Below are positions 50,801-63,879 of a DNA stretch of 64,000 bases, piece after piece (position 1 is the stretch's first letter; every line of letters starts with the position of its first letter). The notes under the pieces were generated by a model. It did no database searches. It was not told where the DNA came from and saw nothing but the letters and a program-made list of their open reading frames with translations. The translations under genes were made by a program, and so were the position numbers. Origin of the DNA: Acanthopleura granulata (taxonomy: Eukaryota; Mollusca; Polyplacophora; Chitonida; Chitonidae); contig JABBOT010000002.1 of NCBI GenBank assembly GCA_016165875.1, forward strand, positions 24,814,265-24,878,264, read 5' to 3'.

Positions 50801-53800
50801 CTTCCTTCATGGACATGAGATTACACACGCACCGAGGTCAATTGATGACTTTGATTATCAAACAATATGGGAATATTAATAAAGGTAGCTCACAGGTGCT
50901 AAATAACTGATCTTATGTCCTGCTAACCGTTTAAACGTTACTCAGATATGTCATTCAGTTTGCTGGTACACCTAGAACCATGCATTTTCATCATCTCTGA
51001 AAATAAAGGTTTTATATCCAAAGGTCTCCAGTGGATACCAGCTTCATCCATGTTTTCAGGATTAACTTCTCCCCAAGAAACTGGCAGTGATTATTGTGAT
51101 GCACTTCATGTTCAATGAAACCACACAGATGATCTTGGGTTTCCTGCCATAATGCCGGCCTGCAGATTCCTCCCACCATAATGCTGCCGGTTATCGTATG
51201 AGTGAAATATTCTTGATATTTTAGGTTATTTAATCATGTATGATTATAATACTGGAGTACTAGTCGATAAGAGAAACCGTTTACTGCGACAAACATGGAA
51301 GGGAGTCGTTCAGTACTGACAAGTACTCAAGTTTTACAGTCCGTTGTGTTTATTACTTCACCTGCATTATGTGTAAGGTTAAATCACGTCAATTGCAGAA
51401 TAGGACAGTAGAGCGCACAATGTCTTCAGGTCAATATCTTAAACTGATACAATATTTCGTAACAGTGGACACGCAGCCAGTATCTATGGATTAAGATTGC
51501 AAACTGATACATGTTAGGCGTGATGTGTTCGACTCTCCATAACTTCGACCCAGAATACACAGGATATTAATACTCAAGTTGTACTTGATCATGAAGACAA
51601 TGGAGGACAACTAAGAAAGCCACGGGTGGTATACTCGCTGGTTGTGTGCTGGCGTATCTGTCCATTGGCACGATAGGTGTAGAGCACCAGCATGTGGACA
51701 GCCATTGTGCCATGATTAAACCAAAGACAAAGGTTGGATAGGTCCCTTATCACTGATAGAAATAATTTGTTCATCTGTAATTTCGTAATCAACAGGAAAG
51801 TCTTACTTCATTAATACCATTGTTCTGTTTTCAAGGAGTATTAAACTGCTCAGAAATCATGCAAAAACTACATGATTTTGCGAGTAGTGCATTAAAATAG
51901 CAAGAAAGTCTATCTTTCATGGGCATGTACCATTTTATTATGCTTTATTCTGGCACTAGCCTGTCTGCCAGTATCACCCCCAACCCAAAACTCCTGTGGC
52001 TGTTGCAAGATATCCACAAAAATCAAAAATCACATATTAATTACAGGGCCGACCTACAGACCAGAATAACAGCGCGACGGATATAAAGGTAGCTATTCAT
52101 AAGTGACAGAAACACAGAAAACTACTGCCCACACATCAACCATGGCAACACATTCAAAGAGAACATATGGTCATCTCAAGCTATTCAAAAATGTGCTATA
52201 TATTATGTGACAGTTTAGTTAAATTTCTGGCCTATTTGTTGACTCTGGCCTCGGTGGCTCAGTTAGTTAACACGCCAGCGCAGCACAATGACCCAGGAGC
52301 CTCCCACCAGTGTGGTTGCTGTGAGTTCAAGTCCAGCTCATGCTGACTTCCTCTCCAGCCATACTTGGGATGTCCACTGGCAACCTGCAGATGGTTGTGG
52401 TTTTTCTCTGGGCTCAGCTGGGTTTCCTTCCACCGTAATGCTGGATGCCGGCATATAAGTGAAATATTCTTGAGTACAGCGTAGAAACATCAGTCAAGTC
52501 AAATCATAATTTCTTGGCCGAGACAAAAGGAAATGGTGACCATGGATTCTAACTGCAGAAGCCGTTATTAATGGGTTATGTCCCCTGTTTGTCCAGTCAT
52601 TTCCCTGTCTCGACCAGAGTGGTTCCTGAGGAGAACGACCACACTTATGATCTTTTTCAGTTCAAGGGGCTTTCATGGCTGAGGGGTTAGCATGTTTGTG
52701 CAGCACAATGACTCAAGAACCTCTCACCAATGGTCACTGTTAGTTCAAGCTGTCTCCCTCCAGTAGTATGTCACTTGTGGGAATGTCTGCCAAAAACCTG
52801 CAGATGGTTCTGGGTTTTTCATGGGCTGTGGGTGGTTTCCACCATGATGTTGGCCATTACCCTCTGGCCATATGTGTGGATTTGTGCCTGGTTTACACCC
52901 GCCATAATACAGTCATATAAGTGAAATATTCTTGAATGCGGCATAAAACACCAATCAAATAAATAAATATAAGTGAAATATTCTTGAGTATGGCATAGAA
53001 CACCAATCAAGTACATAATTTCTACAGCCATGTCCAAGCAGTAGATCAGAAAATAAAGCAGTTATACACATCTGGATAGCTTTAAATGTGCTTCTATTTG
53101 ATTCTTGGTTTCTTGGTTTCTTCTCATTGCTTGGTTTCTCTGTTCTGGCCCCGTACAGATCTGGTCTCTATACCTCTCTGATTTGTTATTCCAATCTTTT
53201 GGCCAGACCCTTATTATACAAGAACAAAATGGTCTACTTTAATTTTTTTTTTGTTTTTTTGACTGTGTTTTGTTAAAGTTTCAAATGGGCAAAAGGCTCT
53301 ATATACATGTATCAGTCAACTGTTATTCCAGCTAGGCAGTGGTATGTACCCACACAATACGCTGGTGTACAAAATTGTTTCAAGGCAAAACCAGATTGGT
53401 ATTTCAAGGCTTTTAGACATGTTCCAGTGTGTGTTTTTTCGAGGAGTATAAGGAATGTTCGTTGCTCAATGATTTTATCTTCTATTTGAAACAAATATGG
53501 GAGAATTTCCTTATCAATATTGCCTTGAGAATGACAAAAATTATTGCAATGAAGTGTTACTGTATGACAGATATACATATTGCTGCAGATTATATTTATT
53601 TCTCTTCTGTTTTTTTTCTGAATCTCACATTAGTGTAGAAATAAATGTAGGGTTTTCAACTCTTGTCTCCATCCTGAAATACCTCTGAAGCTACTGAAGT
53701 CATTGACAAATCATTAGTGCATGTGGTTGGTTTTCCTTTTCAACATTGAATTAAAACTTGTATTTAAATTTTGTAATAGTCTCTTTCATCAGTGGCAGAA

Positions 53801-56800
53801 ATACCTAATACACATTCCAGGCTACAACACACCAGTGTGCTGCCGGCCTAGCAGCACATGAAAGTGCCTGTTTGTATGCCCTTACTGGCCCAGTTCAGAC
53901 CACTACCCCTTTGTGAGGGTGGCAGTTGTGTTAACTGAGGACTCTGGAGGGTTATCAAGTGCCTTGAATTGTGTGGGATACTTTGAGCATTGATTGCTTA
54001 ACTTACCATAAACCTTGACAGGAAGGAAATTTCTTGGCCCTCTTTTTTGATTTTATATAATGGTATATACATGTGTTTCTGTCTTAAAGGTACTGAATCT
54101 GCAACTGTGAATGAGGAATCCAAGATATCAGATGAGCATAATGAAGCTGCCAAGAGTAACAACCTTGATGAAGATCAAAGCTCGCCAGGTGGGCTGTCAC
54201 ACCTGTATGGTTGATTTTGAGATAGTATAATAACTTTTATACAATGTTTTTCTCAATTACTGCACTGTGTTGCTGTGCACCAGTTACAACGCATTACAAT
54301 ACAAAAATTATTTATTGTATTGTACATGTTCCAATAATGTATATCTCATAGCTTGTTGTGAAGTGCATTGTATTGACTTACAGGGCTGAAGTGTCTAGAT
54401 GGCTGATGTTAAGACAAATGAGCCTTATGATGAGGTCCAACCTTTGACAGGAGTCCTCGAGCATACCTCATGACATCCCTGGTTTTCCCTGGACCTGATT
54501 TCTCCACCCATTACCTCTGCAGCACAAGTGAAAAATTCTTGACAATGACATAAAACACCAAACGGTGGTAACATACAGGAATAATTATAGCTGACTTAGA
54601 CTTGAAAAATTCCCCACTTGCAGTGCTGGATAGCATTTTCCTGTCAGTTATACATCACCTAGCCAGATAACAACAATGTGCCTGAAGTATTGCCCACGTG
54701 TCATAAAGCCAACATCATTCTTTCACCTTGCCACGCTTTATTCCTGTTATTACATATTAAATTATCGTACAAAAGAGAGTGCTTTGTGGTGGCAAAATCA
54801 ACCTTAGTCCAACAAGAAATCAGATGAGTTCCTTCAAATCACTCCCATTGGCTTGTGACATAAATTATGAGCTCACTGTTACCAAGTAACGTGCTGTGGG
54901 AGAAAACAGGTGTGATGGAGGTGATTAGTGCTTAGCTCAGGGCTAAGAACAAAGTTGAGACATAGCACTTTATGGCATGAGTTATAATTCTGAGCACTTC
55001 CTAAGAAATAAACCAATGTAGTGTAACATAGGTACGTAGTCTTGCAGTGCCATAAAACAGCACATCATTGTTGAAATGACACAACTATAAGGCCGGGTAT
55101 TGGTGATAACTGTGACCTTGCTGAGGTGTTGTGAGTATGCCAAAACCTATGTGACTGGATGATTTCTTGTGTTCAGATGACTGGGCAGATACAAATGATG
55201 AGGATGAAGAAGAGGAAGGTGATGAAGCCCCAGGCACGGATTCTGGAGAAGCCTCCTCAGATACAGCCACTGCTACAAAGAAGAAGAAAAATGGAGTTAA
55301 AGAGGCAGAGAAAAGTATTAAGAAGGAACATGTCAATGTCGTTTTCATAGGCCATGTAGGTAAGTTGCAGGTTTCATTGATTAGTGTTAGTGGTATGCAA
55401 TTAATAGGAATTTACCGTATAAGGGATCCATTAAGTAATTTTCAGAATGGAGTTTATCTGCATAAGCATGATGCTGGATGAAAGTGTTTACATTTTTAAT
55501 AGACCTCACTTCCTACTTTATTGTACGCCACATTTCATAAGTGTTGACACTAACATGGGCCGGTAAGAGCCAACATGTGTGCTCAGTAAACATTTATGAT
55601 GTCTCATCGTATCACAGTTGTAACTGCAAAGATGCCACATACTACGCTGAGCACCATGAGGAACTTTTTTTGTAGTGAGATGTTTTTGTGCACTGAGCAT
55701 TTACCCTGTCTGATTGCAGATGCTGGGAAATCGACAATTGGAGGCCACATAATGTAAGTCCGTTGGTTTGAGTAGTGACGTAGCACGTGGACTGATGGAA
55801 GTTAGTTACATCAGCTGTAGATTGCTAGATACTATGTCTCCTACATGGTCTCAGTAACCCAGATTCCTACAGAAATAAATGGGATATCCACCTTGAATTT
55901 GTTTCCAAATGTTTTCAAGACTTCTGAGTTAACATCCACTACTTAAGGTCAAACTACAGTACCGCCCACGCCCAACAGCAAATCAGCCATACCCAGACTG
56001 CTGACAAAGCCCGTCCAGGCCGTTAACAAAGCATGCCCAGGCCATGGCCACACCGTGGGAAATCGATGACCATAAGACTACATGTCTCTCTGCCTTGAAA
56101 ACAAATGTAGTTCGGGCCAGGCCTGTACCAGGCCTTGAAATAGTGGAATACATGGAATTTAGGCAGAACGATTTTTCGATCACCATGCCAAAATCGGGAC
56201 ACCGAAAATTTTTGAGAAAATGAATGCCAAATATATGTATAGGATGACTATCAAACTTTTTTTCAGTTCAGTGTCCGTAACTGTTAACTTAATGAAGGCA
56301 TATAATTTGCTAATTAATTCAGGGTAAAGTTTTATTTGTACACGTGGCCCTACCGCTTGGGTTGACTTCTCACAACATCAGTAGGCCTACTGGTTATCGC
56401 GTAGCTCAGGGGTTGCAGAGAAAGTAGATATGCTGCAATCGCACATGATACACTTTTCTGTGGGACTTTTGTACCCAGAGGAAACATTGTGTAATATCCA
56501 TAGGTGAAGAAATTGAGATTCAAAGCAGATTGGTAAGTATTGCCAAAAAAACCTTCGCCATTACAAAACCCACAACAAGGCCATGTACAAGGTAAGAACA
56601 CACACTCGTACAAACTTATTAAAGATTTCATGATAAAATTTCCTGGGTTGAGTTATTTTTTTGTTCAACATCTACTGTAAAGTAACACAATATTAATGAA
56701 CAGATCTTCCGGTACTAATGTATGCATACTACATATGCGTGGTGTGAAACAAATATTAAACAAGGCAAACACTTTTTCAAGGCTAAGGTGCGCAAGCAAA

Positions 56801-59800
56801 CATAAACCATTAAAGCCACTAATAAGTTTTATTGCATTAAATCATAAAATACCTCAGTTAGACTATCCAGGCGATACAAAGGAAAATCTGTCCACCAAGC
56901 AGCAGGTAGTCAGATTACTGTCGAGATTGCCGACAGTCCAGCCATTGACTACACAAGCACTAACAGAAAGGCGCTGCTAGCATTTGTTTTACTTCTGGAT
57001 GTCCGACAGTGTTAAATTGCCTGAAATCCCTCAAAGCAGCCGGGGGTAATAAAATTATAGGATAATTATGTTTATCCATGAATTTAGCCCAGAAACTAGG
57101 AATGCGCAACATCTATGAGTGTGCAATATGGAAGGACACCTTAATTGGTTCAGTCTTCACCGATGTCCACTGATATGATTCACGGATTGGTTGAAAAGAT
57201 TCTAATGTGTGCAATTGTAATATTCATAACCTAGTAGCAGACAATATTTTAAATTACTCACCTGGAAGAAGTTTTCCTCATTATAATTGTTCGTGTATTT
57301 TACAGCCATATATAACTGGAACCATTTATTCATGCGTGTTTTTCCAACCGAAATACTTTTACATCGTCAGTAATATCAATACTAACGCAATCGTTCACAG
57401 AACTATTTAACAAATTACGGACATTTGGAAACCCTTCCATCACAGATGCACATATACATTGTTACAGCCGTGATGCGTCACGGCTATGTCTAGAGGATTA
57501 GACCTGTCGGGAAGTAATCAGAGCGCTGACAGACTGCAGACATTGCATAGCCCAGGCAAGTACAGAAAACTGACTAAGCATGGTCAGACCTCGTGAAATA
57601 GCTCAGCTGATTTGCTGTTGGGCTTGGCGGTACTGTACCAGGAAACAAGAAGTTATCTTCCACATGGTTCCTGAGAATGGAATTACATATAAACAATAAT
57701 CAAATAAATACTATAGATAGATTGTAGTATGCATTCAAAGAACATTCTTTGATGTTTTCTTCAGGTATTTGACAGGTCAGGTTGACAAAAGGACACTGGA
57801 GAAGTATGAGCGAGAAGCAAAAGAGAAGAACAGAGAAACCTGGTATAGTCTTATCCCAGTATAATGACACTTAACTCTAATCAGCTGTCAGACTCATTTG
57901 CTTTGCAGACCATCTGTTGTCTTGGAAAGAACAGCATTCTTTCATATAGTCAAAATGATTTAGTGTAAAGGTTTTAAGACATATAATTGACTTTTATTAT
58001 CTATGAACACAGCCATGGTGATGGTTAAATTAGGCAACCATAAGTTAACAGTTAAGTCTAATGCCAAGTTTAAGAAAACGGTATAAATTTTTATCTCATA
58101 ATAAAAATGCTCGTACTGATTTCTAAAAGCATTTTGTATTTTGAGTTCAGTATTTTGATGTATATAGAAACTAGTTTGATCAACTGGGTGTATTCACAAG
58201 AAATTTTAACATTTCTGTTTTAGGTTGGTTGGTGTATGTCTTAAATACTATGCTCAAAATAAAATTAACACACATGGATGAGTTTAGAATACATCATTCT
58301 CACCAAGAATCTGCTTCAAGTAATCTGTTCCAGTAGCTGACGATTGAATCCTGTGGCTTTCAGGTACTTATCGTGGGCATTAGACACAAACCAGGAGGAG
58401 CGAGACAAGGGCAAAACAGTGGAAGTTGGCCGAGCATTTTTTGAAACTGACAAGAGACATTTTACTATATTAGATGCTCCGGGCCACAAGAGTTTTGTAC
58501 CTAATATGATAGGTGGTGCTTCACAGGCAGATTTAGCGGTTTTGGTAAGTATTTATAAAACAAATTTGTGTGGCTTGAAGTAAAAGACAGCTCATGAGTG
58601 AGGTATTGTTCATTAAAAAGATTATAAAATTCTCTCTTGAATGCAAAAACCTCTTGAATAATTTGTGTGAATTCGTTGCTGAATTATCTTCATTGGACGT
58701 GTGGAGTATGTTGCTGCCAACTGGGGATCTGGAGGTGCCATGCTTTTAAGTTTATGAGAGATTGACCAGAGAACTAGAATATATGAGATGTCTGTAAGCT
58801 GTGACGTAAATGTTCTGAGTTGTCTGTCATTGTAACATGTAATAACATAGTGACACTACACTGTTTTGTATATTCTTATTATAACAAGCACATCTGTGAA
58901 CAACACTGCAAAGTTTTTCAAGACCATTGTGTTGTGGTGGGAATAAGTTTCTTGATCATTGCATGTTAGAAATTTACATATATACTTCAGTTTCAACCAC
59001 AACCCTAGCACCTAACTACAGTCTCAGGTGACAGGAGTGTTCTGCACTTGGAAGAATTACATCATGGCCCACACAGAATGGCTGTGCTGCGTGCTAGCTG
59101 ACAAAGCTCGGTCAAATGTCAGTTTCCACTTTAATAGTAGGTGTTAGAAAAAATTCTTAACCAAAATAAAGATAATATTGTTTAAGTTTTTTGGCAAACT
59201 TTAAGCATGCGCTGTTTTCCATTTTAATAATGAGATACCGTTGCAACACTGTGTTCATCTGTGCATCTGTTTAAACACAATCATGAAATGCCTGAAATAA
59301 TGTTGATTACACCATTTGGCCCCAAACAAATTAGCAAATTAATTGTTGGGAAAGATTGAACAGGACCAAAGTTGTCAGTCAACTTTGCCATCATTTATAG
59401 TTTAAACCAGTGAGTTGGGAAACTACATTTTCTATCTCCGTTTCTGTAAAACTAAATAGCCTTGTCTGTTTTGACATTTTGCTTTATGATTGAGTAAGCT
59501 TATGCAGTGACCAATGAGGACAAACCTGTTGCTGAATCCAGATGTAAACAGCACGTCAGACTGAGGTCATGCTGGTTAAAATTACCTTTGTTTCGGCTCT
59601 CATATAGATAAAAAAACAACTAGGTTAATGAAAAAACTATTGCATTCTAGCAGTCAAACTCTGCTAAGTTCTAACTTCCTCAAATACGATGTAGTAAGGT
59701 GTAAGTCTGCAAGACAAGGACACAAAATAACACACCCGCAATTCCTCTCCCGTCTCACATATTTAAAGAAAGGTTTATATAACAGTTGTTTTATTTAGTC

Positions 59801-62800
59801 TTTTTAAATTGATTATAGGCGTTAAACTTCAGTGGCTAAGTAATACACATAAAGTTTAGAACCTTAATATAAGCATGCTTTTATCTTTCTAGACAGAAGA
59901 GTATCATTACAGTGTGACTACATGAACATACATAAACATGAGAAAAGGTTGAAAAACTGTAGTGAACCATGCAGGTAAAATTTGAAGTGGACACATATCA
60001 ACGGCTAATCAGTATATTTTCTTATGTTCGGCATGAAGGTAATATCAGCAAGAAAAGGAGAGTTTGAGACAGGATTTGAGCGAGGAGGCCAAACACGAGA
60101 ACATGCCATGTTAGCCAAGACTGCTGGAGTTAAACACCTAGTCGTACTCATTAACAAAATGGATGACCCCACAGTAGAGTGGTCAGAAGATCGGTAAGTT
60201 CTGTGACCCACCTGCTTCCTCTTAACCATCTGGGATTAAGATGAAGTAAATTTAGTGCATCGAAGCATAATGGTTTGCATTAATGTCCAACCCAGGAAGT
60301 TTCATTAATGAAACTACTAAACTAACAGAAAAATGAAATCCCCACTTCTCAACTTGAGCATATTGTTTACTTCTAGGTACAATGAATGTAAAGACAAACT
60401 CATTCCATATTTGAAGAAGGTGGGGTTCAATCCAAAGGCTGATGTGTACTTCATGCCTGTGTCTGGGATGACAGGAGCATTCCTAAAGGACGTCCCTTCA
60501 GAGGAAATCTGTCCTTGGTACAGGTGAGTCACCCAGTCTATATCTCATTGTATTTTGAGAAGGAATGCCATTTGTCACCAGCTTTGATGAACCTTAAACT
60601 GTAGGCAATGAGCTCTATATACATGTACAGCTACAAGAGTTTTCTCCTAGAGAATTACAGTGTTGTGTAAGTGAAATGATTCAATCTGTTGCCTGAAAAT
60701 AACAATAAGATCTGTTACATGTACTACTTTTTCTTCCAAAGACTTCAGTACACTATTTTGCCATGGGTGTAATTGGCTCTTTATGAGTAAGTCTTGAGGT
60801 AAAATATCACATTATTGTATGGTCACAGTCATGATCCTTACTTACTGTTAATTAATTTGCCGTGTGTTTAATCTATGTGTGGGATTATTTTGCAGGGGCC
60901 CAGCTCTGATCGAGTACTTGGATGCGCTTCCCTCGATGAACAGGATGGCAGAGGGACCAGTGAGGGTGCCAGTTGTAGACCGATACAAGGTAAGTCATAA
61001 CTGTCAACAGAGCAATCATGGCCAGTTATCTAAATTTACACATGAAAGAGTTTAATTTGGGGACAAGAAATTTACTCTATACTTTTACAGTAGTTTGATT
61101 GATAACAATTTGCAGTTATTGAAATCCCTGCTGTCTCCACATTCATTTTATTTCCCTCAGAAATTCAATCCTTTAATCTGAGTTAATCAAGTCGCAGTGG
61201 AGGGACCACATTGATAGCTGCATATATACTTGCATTCGAAGGAAACAGTAGCTAACTGAAACGATGCATCTAGTGTATTCAGTTGGATTTAACATTGATA
61301 GAGCTAAACACCTTTAATTAAATAAGCTGTTATGTTACAGAGTAAAAGAGAGAGAAAAAATGCCCTCTGATGCATGGCTGCAAAATATTATAATATATAA
61401 ACTTCTGTGATAGAAATTTTGCTTATTTGCCGATTGCCTGCTTTTCCAAACCCATTAATCCATAGAACTGAATATCATACAGAAAAACGCTTCCTGTTTG
61501 TGTTCCATTCTTGCAATGTGGTCAAATGTGTCATATTTGCCTGTGTGATTTTCCAGGACATGGGAACCATTGTGTTGGGGAAGGTTGAGTCAGGGGTAAT
61601 ATCAAAGGGCCAGTTGTTGATGCTGATGCCAAATAAGGTCAGTACTTCTGAAGAATGAGCTAATCAGACCACAGGATCACGAAACTGTCTAAGACTTAAG
61701 TCAAACTTATTCTTGACTTCAAAACAATTTGCTGCACTAAAATTGTGACTTACGTTAAGAATTTTAATTTTAACACTATCAGCTGTCTTAGACTATCCTG
61801 ACAGAATTGATAATTGGCATTTAAGTTCAAATGTGACTTCAGGAATGATACCATATGTTAAAAATAAGTTTGATCTAAGTCTGAAATGGCTTCATCAGCC
61901 CAGAACCAGAAGGGTAGGGATTATTGTAATGTCGAGGTACAGACCCAAACTATGCACTGCTTCTAATCTTGCCACTGTATGACTTACGTACGGTATAGAG
62001 GTTGTTAGCAACATTAACGCTTTAAGTTTAATAGATTAAAATGGCTGAGGAAGCCAAATGTTTGCTATTAAACTCTATGTTGATGCCTTTCTGATGTCAT
62101 AAAGAGCTTTATTGAGAACTTGTGTCACTTATAAGTCACCATTTTTAGCAGCCATTGTTTATCTTAAAACTTATAATGTTATTCATTTATAAGTTATAAT
62201 TTAATGTTCATTTGTTTTTATTCATCTTGCTTAGTGTTGATTTTATTGAGATGACCAGTGAGGATAAATCATGTGGCTGATCCCATATGTAAACAACACG
62301 TTAGACTGAGGTCAATTCAAGTGTAGCCTTTGTTTTAGATGTTAATATGTAATGGGAACTCGGCAGGTCTTGCCTGATAATTGGTTATTTTTAAAGTGAC
62401 AGTTGCACACTCTGCGTGTATGCGAATTGAGTTGCGTGTGAACTGAGGTCAGTTCAAGTCTAGCCTTTGTTTTAGATGTTAATACGTAATGGGGTCTCCA
62501 CAGGTCTAGCCTGATTATTGGTTCTTTTTTAAAGTGCACACTCACAGTGTATATGACTGCTGTGAAGTGAGTTTTGTATGACCTCTCTGAACTGAGTTTA
62601 GTATGACCTCTGCGAATTGAGTTTTGTATGACCTCTGAACAGAGTTGTGTATGACCTCTCTGAACTGAGTTTTGTATGACCTCTGTGAACTGAATTGTGT
62701 ATGACCTCTGAACTAAGTTTTGTATGACATATATGAACTGAGTGGTGTAAGATCTTTCTGAACTAACTTGAGAATGATGATTTTGATTGTCAGGTGAATG

Positions 62801-63394
62801 TGGAAGTGATGATGTTGTGGTCAGATGATGAAGAAACTGACACAGCAAATCCTGGAGAAAATGTCAAGGTGAAGCTTAAGGGGGTAGAGGAAGAGGTAAG
62901 ATTACCACGTCCACTGTTCGCTGAAATCTTTCATACACCTCACCCTACTCAGTATTGTCTGTTTAAATCATGTCATGTTGAAACACTTTAAGCCTTGCAT
63001 TTAGAAAATTGGAAAAGTGTTGTGAAAGTAATTTATGTGTACACAGGTTTTAATGATTTGGCCATTGATCAGCTATTTGTCAAAGATAAATGATGTACTC
63101 AAGGCTCTCCAGTATTGTGCACCCATATAAACTGACCCCCATGGAATAGGTGAGGCATTCTGCAGTACAACATTAACCCCCTATGAAATCATTAGCAATT
63201 ATTTGGTGGGACTTAACAGCATTATTAACACTGCAGTTGGCTGAAACAAACAGAAAAGTCTCTCCACGATATGGTTGAAATATGTATACCTCATGTATTT
63301 GTTTATTTTGTATTTTTCTTAGGATGTGTCTGGTGGATTTGTATTGTGTTCACTTGACAGTCTCTGTCACACAGGACGAATATTTGATGCTCAA
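47866..63394 (+). CDS. GSPT1: Eukaryotic release factor 3 (eRF3), C-terminus beyond window
   Basis: Translation-termination GTPase that works with eRF1. Exons: 47866-48079, 54090-54188, 55177-55359, 55720-55753, 57765-57842, 58364-58544, 60039-60193, 60377-60523, 60896-60989, 61557-61637, 62794-62895, 63323-63394; 480 codons, all in frame, with the last ~130 residues beyond 64000. The N-terminus has two overlapping PAM2 motifs for poly(A)-binding protein ([10 protein letters not shown] 38-47 and NVFAAEFVP 50-58), then an acidic and a lysine-rich linker. GTPase motifs: G1 GHVDAGKST 163-171, split by an intron; switch I with ERDKGKT (T221); G3 DAPGH 240-244; G4 NKMD 302-305; a G5-like [17 protein letters not shown] and [10 protein letters not shown] match eRF3 rather than HBS1L. 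Start chosen at 47866: the upstream in-frame codons lack ATG, and SWDQ plus PAM2 match the family. Confidence 0.95.
49370..49621 (+). mobile_element. SINE family A, nearly full length
   Basis: Shows gctagtgcagcacaatgacc, box B (gtgagttcaaatccagttca), the central ggtctgccagcaacctgtga and the tail caccaatccaataaataaat. Box A is eroded. Confidence 0.85.
51140..51225 (+). mobile_element. SINE family A 3' fragment
   Basis: Shows ttcctcccaccataatgctg and gagtgaaatattcttgatat; the tail is cut short. Confidence 0.6.
52246..52507 (+). mobile_element. Full-length SINE family A reference copy
   Basis: It has intact pol III promoter elements: box A TGGCTCAGTTAG at 52255-52266 and box B GTTCAAGTCC at 52325-52334. 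The central region (ccagctcatgctgacttcct) and the tail (ttcttgagtacagcgtagaa) follow. It is the best candidate in the window for a recently mobile copy, although its tail lacks a clean AAATAAATA run. Confidence 0.9.
52672..53018 (+). mobile_element. SINE family A copy with a duplicated tail
   Basis: The head (tgcagcacaatgactcaaga) and a diverged centre end in caccaatcaaataaataaat near 52965. A second tail unit (aagtgaaatattcttgagta, then gaacaccaatcaagtaca) follows at once. This is a nested insertion or a tail duplication. Confidence 0.75.
54420..54565 (+). mobile_element. Old SINE family A remnant
   Basis: Only the end is clear (acaagtgaaaaattcttgac, then ataaaacaccaaacg). The region before it is too diverged to align by eye. 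It lies in GSPT1 intron 2. Confidence 0.4.
58577..59225 (+). repeat. ~640-bp dispersed repeat, copy 2
   Basis: Colinear with 18617-19245 at high similarity, with a few short indels. It begins about 30 bp after the end of GSPT1 exon 6, in intron 6. No ORF or terminal repeats were seen. Confidence 0.8.
59490..59590 (+). repeat. ~90-bp repeat shared with 62245-62340
   Basis: Both contain 'tgaccaatgaggacaaa' and 'tgtaaacagcacgtcagact' variants followed by gaggtca and cctttgttt. They are two members of a small dispersed family within GSPT1 introns. Confidence 0.6.
62285..62540 (+). repeat. Tandem duplication of a ~125-bp segment
   Basis: Two adjacent units share 'ctgaggtcaattcaagt', 'tagcctttgttttagatgtt', 'aataatgtaatggg' and 'cctgattattggttcttttt'. 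The first part overlaps the dispersed repeat beginning at ~62245. Confidence 0.75.
62551..62785 (+). repeat. 25-bp minisatellite upstream of GSPT1 exon 11
   Basis: The unit is 'gacctctctgaactgagttt' + 'tgtat', 23 or 25 bp, about nine copies. It decays toward the splice acceptor of exon 11 at 62793, which it reaches almost directly. The last repeat-like unit supplies part of the pyrimidine tract region. Confidence 0.85.
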
Positions 63395-63879
63395 GTAAGA
63401 ATTTACAGACAATTTTTAACATGTTTTGCCAATAATACATGTAAGAATGTAAAACTATACTTCTAATATTCTGTTCTCTATTATATATTTGATGTTAAAC
63501 GAAGTTCCTCTTTAGGATTTCAAGGCTGTTTGTAAAGAGCTGTTATGACACTTGGAGAATGTGAGATGAGTAGGAAAGCAGATACTTGAATATCTTTCCA
63601 CTCATGAAACTAGCTGCTATTTTATGAGTGAAAAAATTCTTATGTTAGCCAATACAGAACAATCAAAGTACGTAATAAATAAATAAATGTAGATGAACTT
63701 GCATATGTATTTGGTAGGAAATATGTCTCTTTTTCTTGCTCAATACTAAGTGTAATCCACATTGATGTCATGAATAGTATTTTTTCATCAGTTGTAGTTT
63801 GTTAGAAATTCATGTAACTAGCAACTATTAAGGCACATCTAGAAAGGACTGGAAATGTTTTTGTTAATTGTTATTGTTA

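Larger units (their letters stand above)
48080..54089 (+). other. GSPT1 intron 1 (6 kb)
   Basis: Contains four SINE copies listed separately and no recognised exon. The first exon carries only the PAM2 region, so this intron separates the PABP-binding part from the rest. Confidence 0.6.

Noticed and set aside
52819..53037. Short frame with repeated SRIFHLY
   Set aside because: It is the antisense translation of the duplicated SINE tail.
62342..62848. 168-codon frame on the minus strand with repeated VIQNS-type motifs
   Set aside because: It is the translation of the 25-bp minisatellite on the wrong strand; most of the units are 25 bp, which is not a codon multiple.
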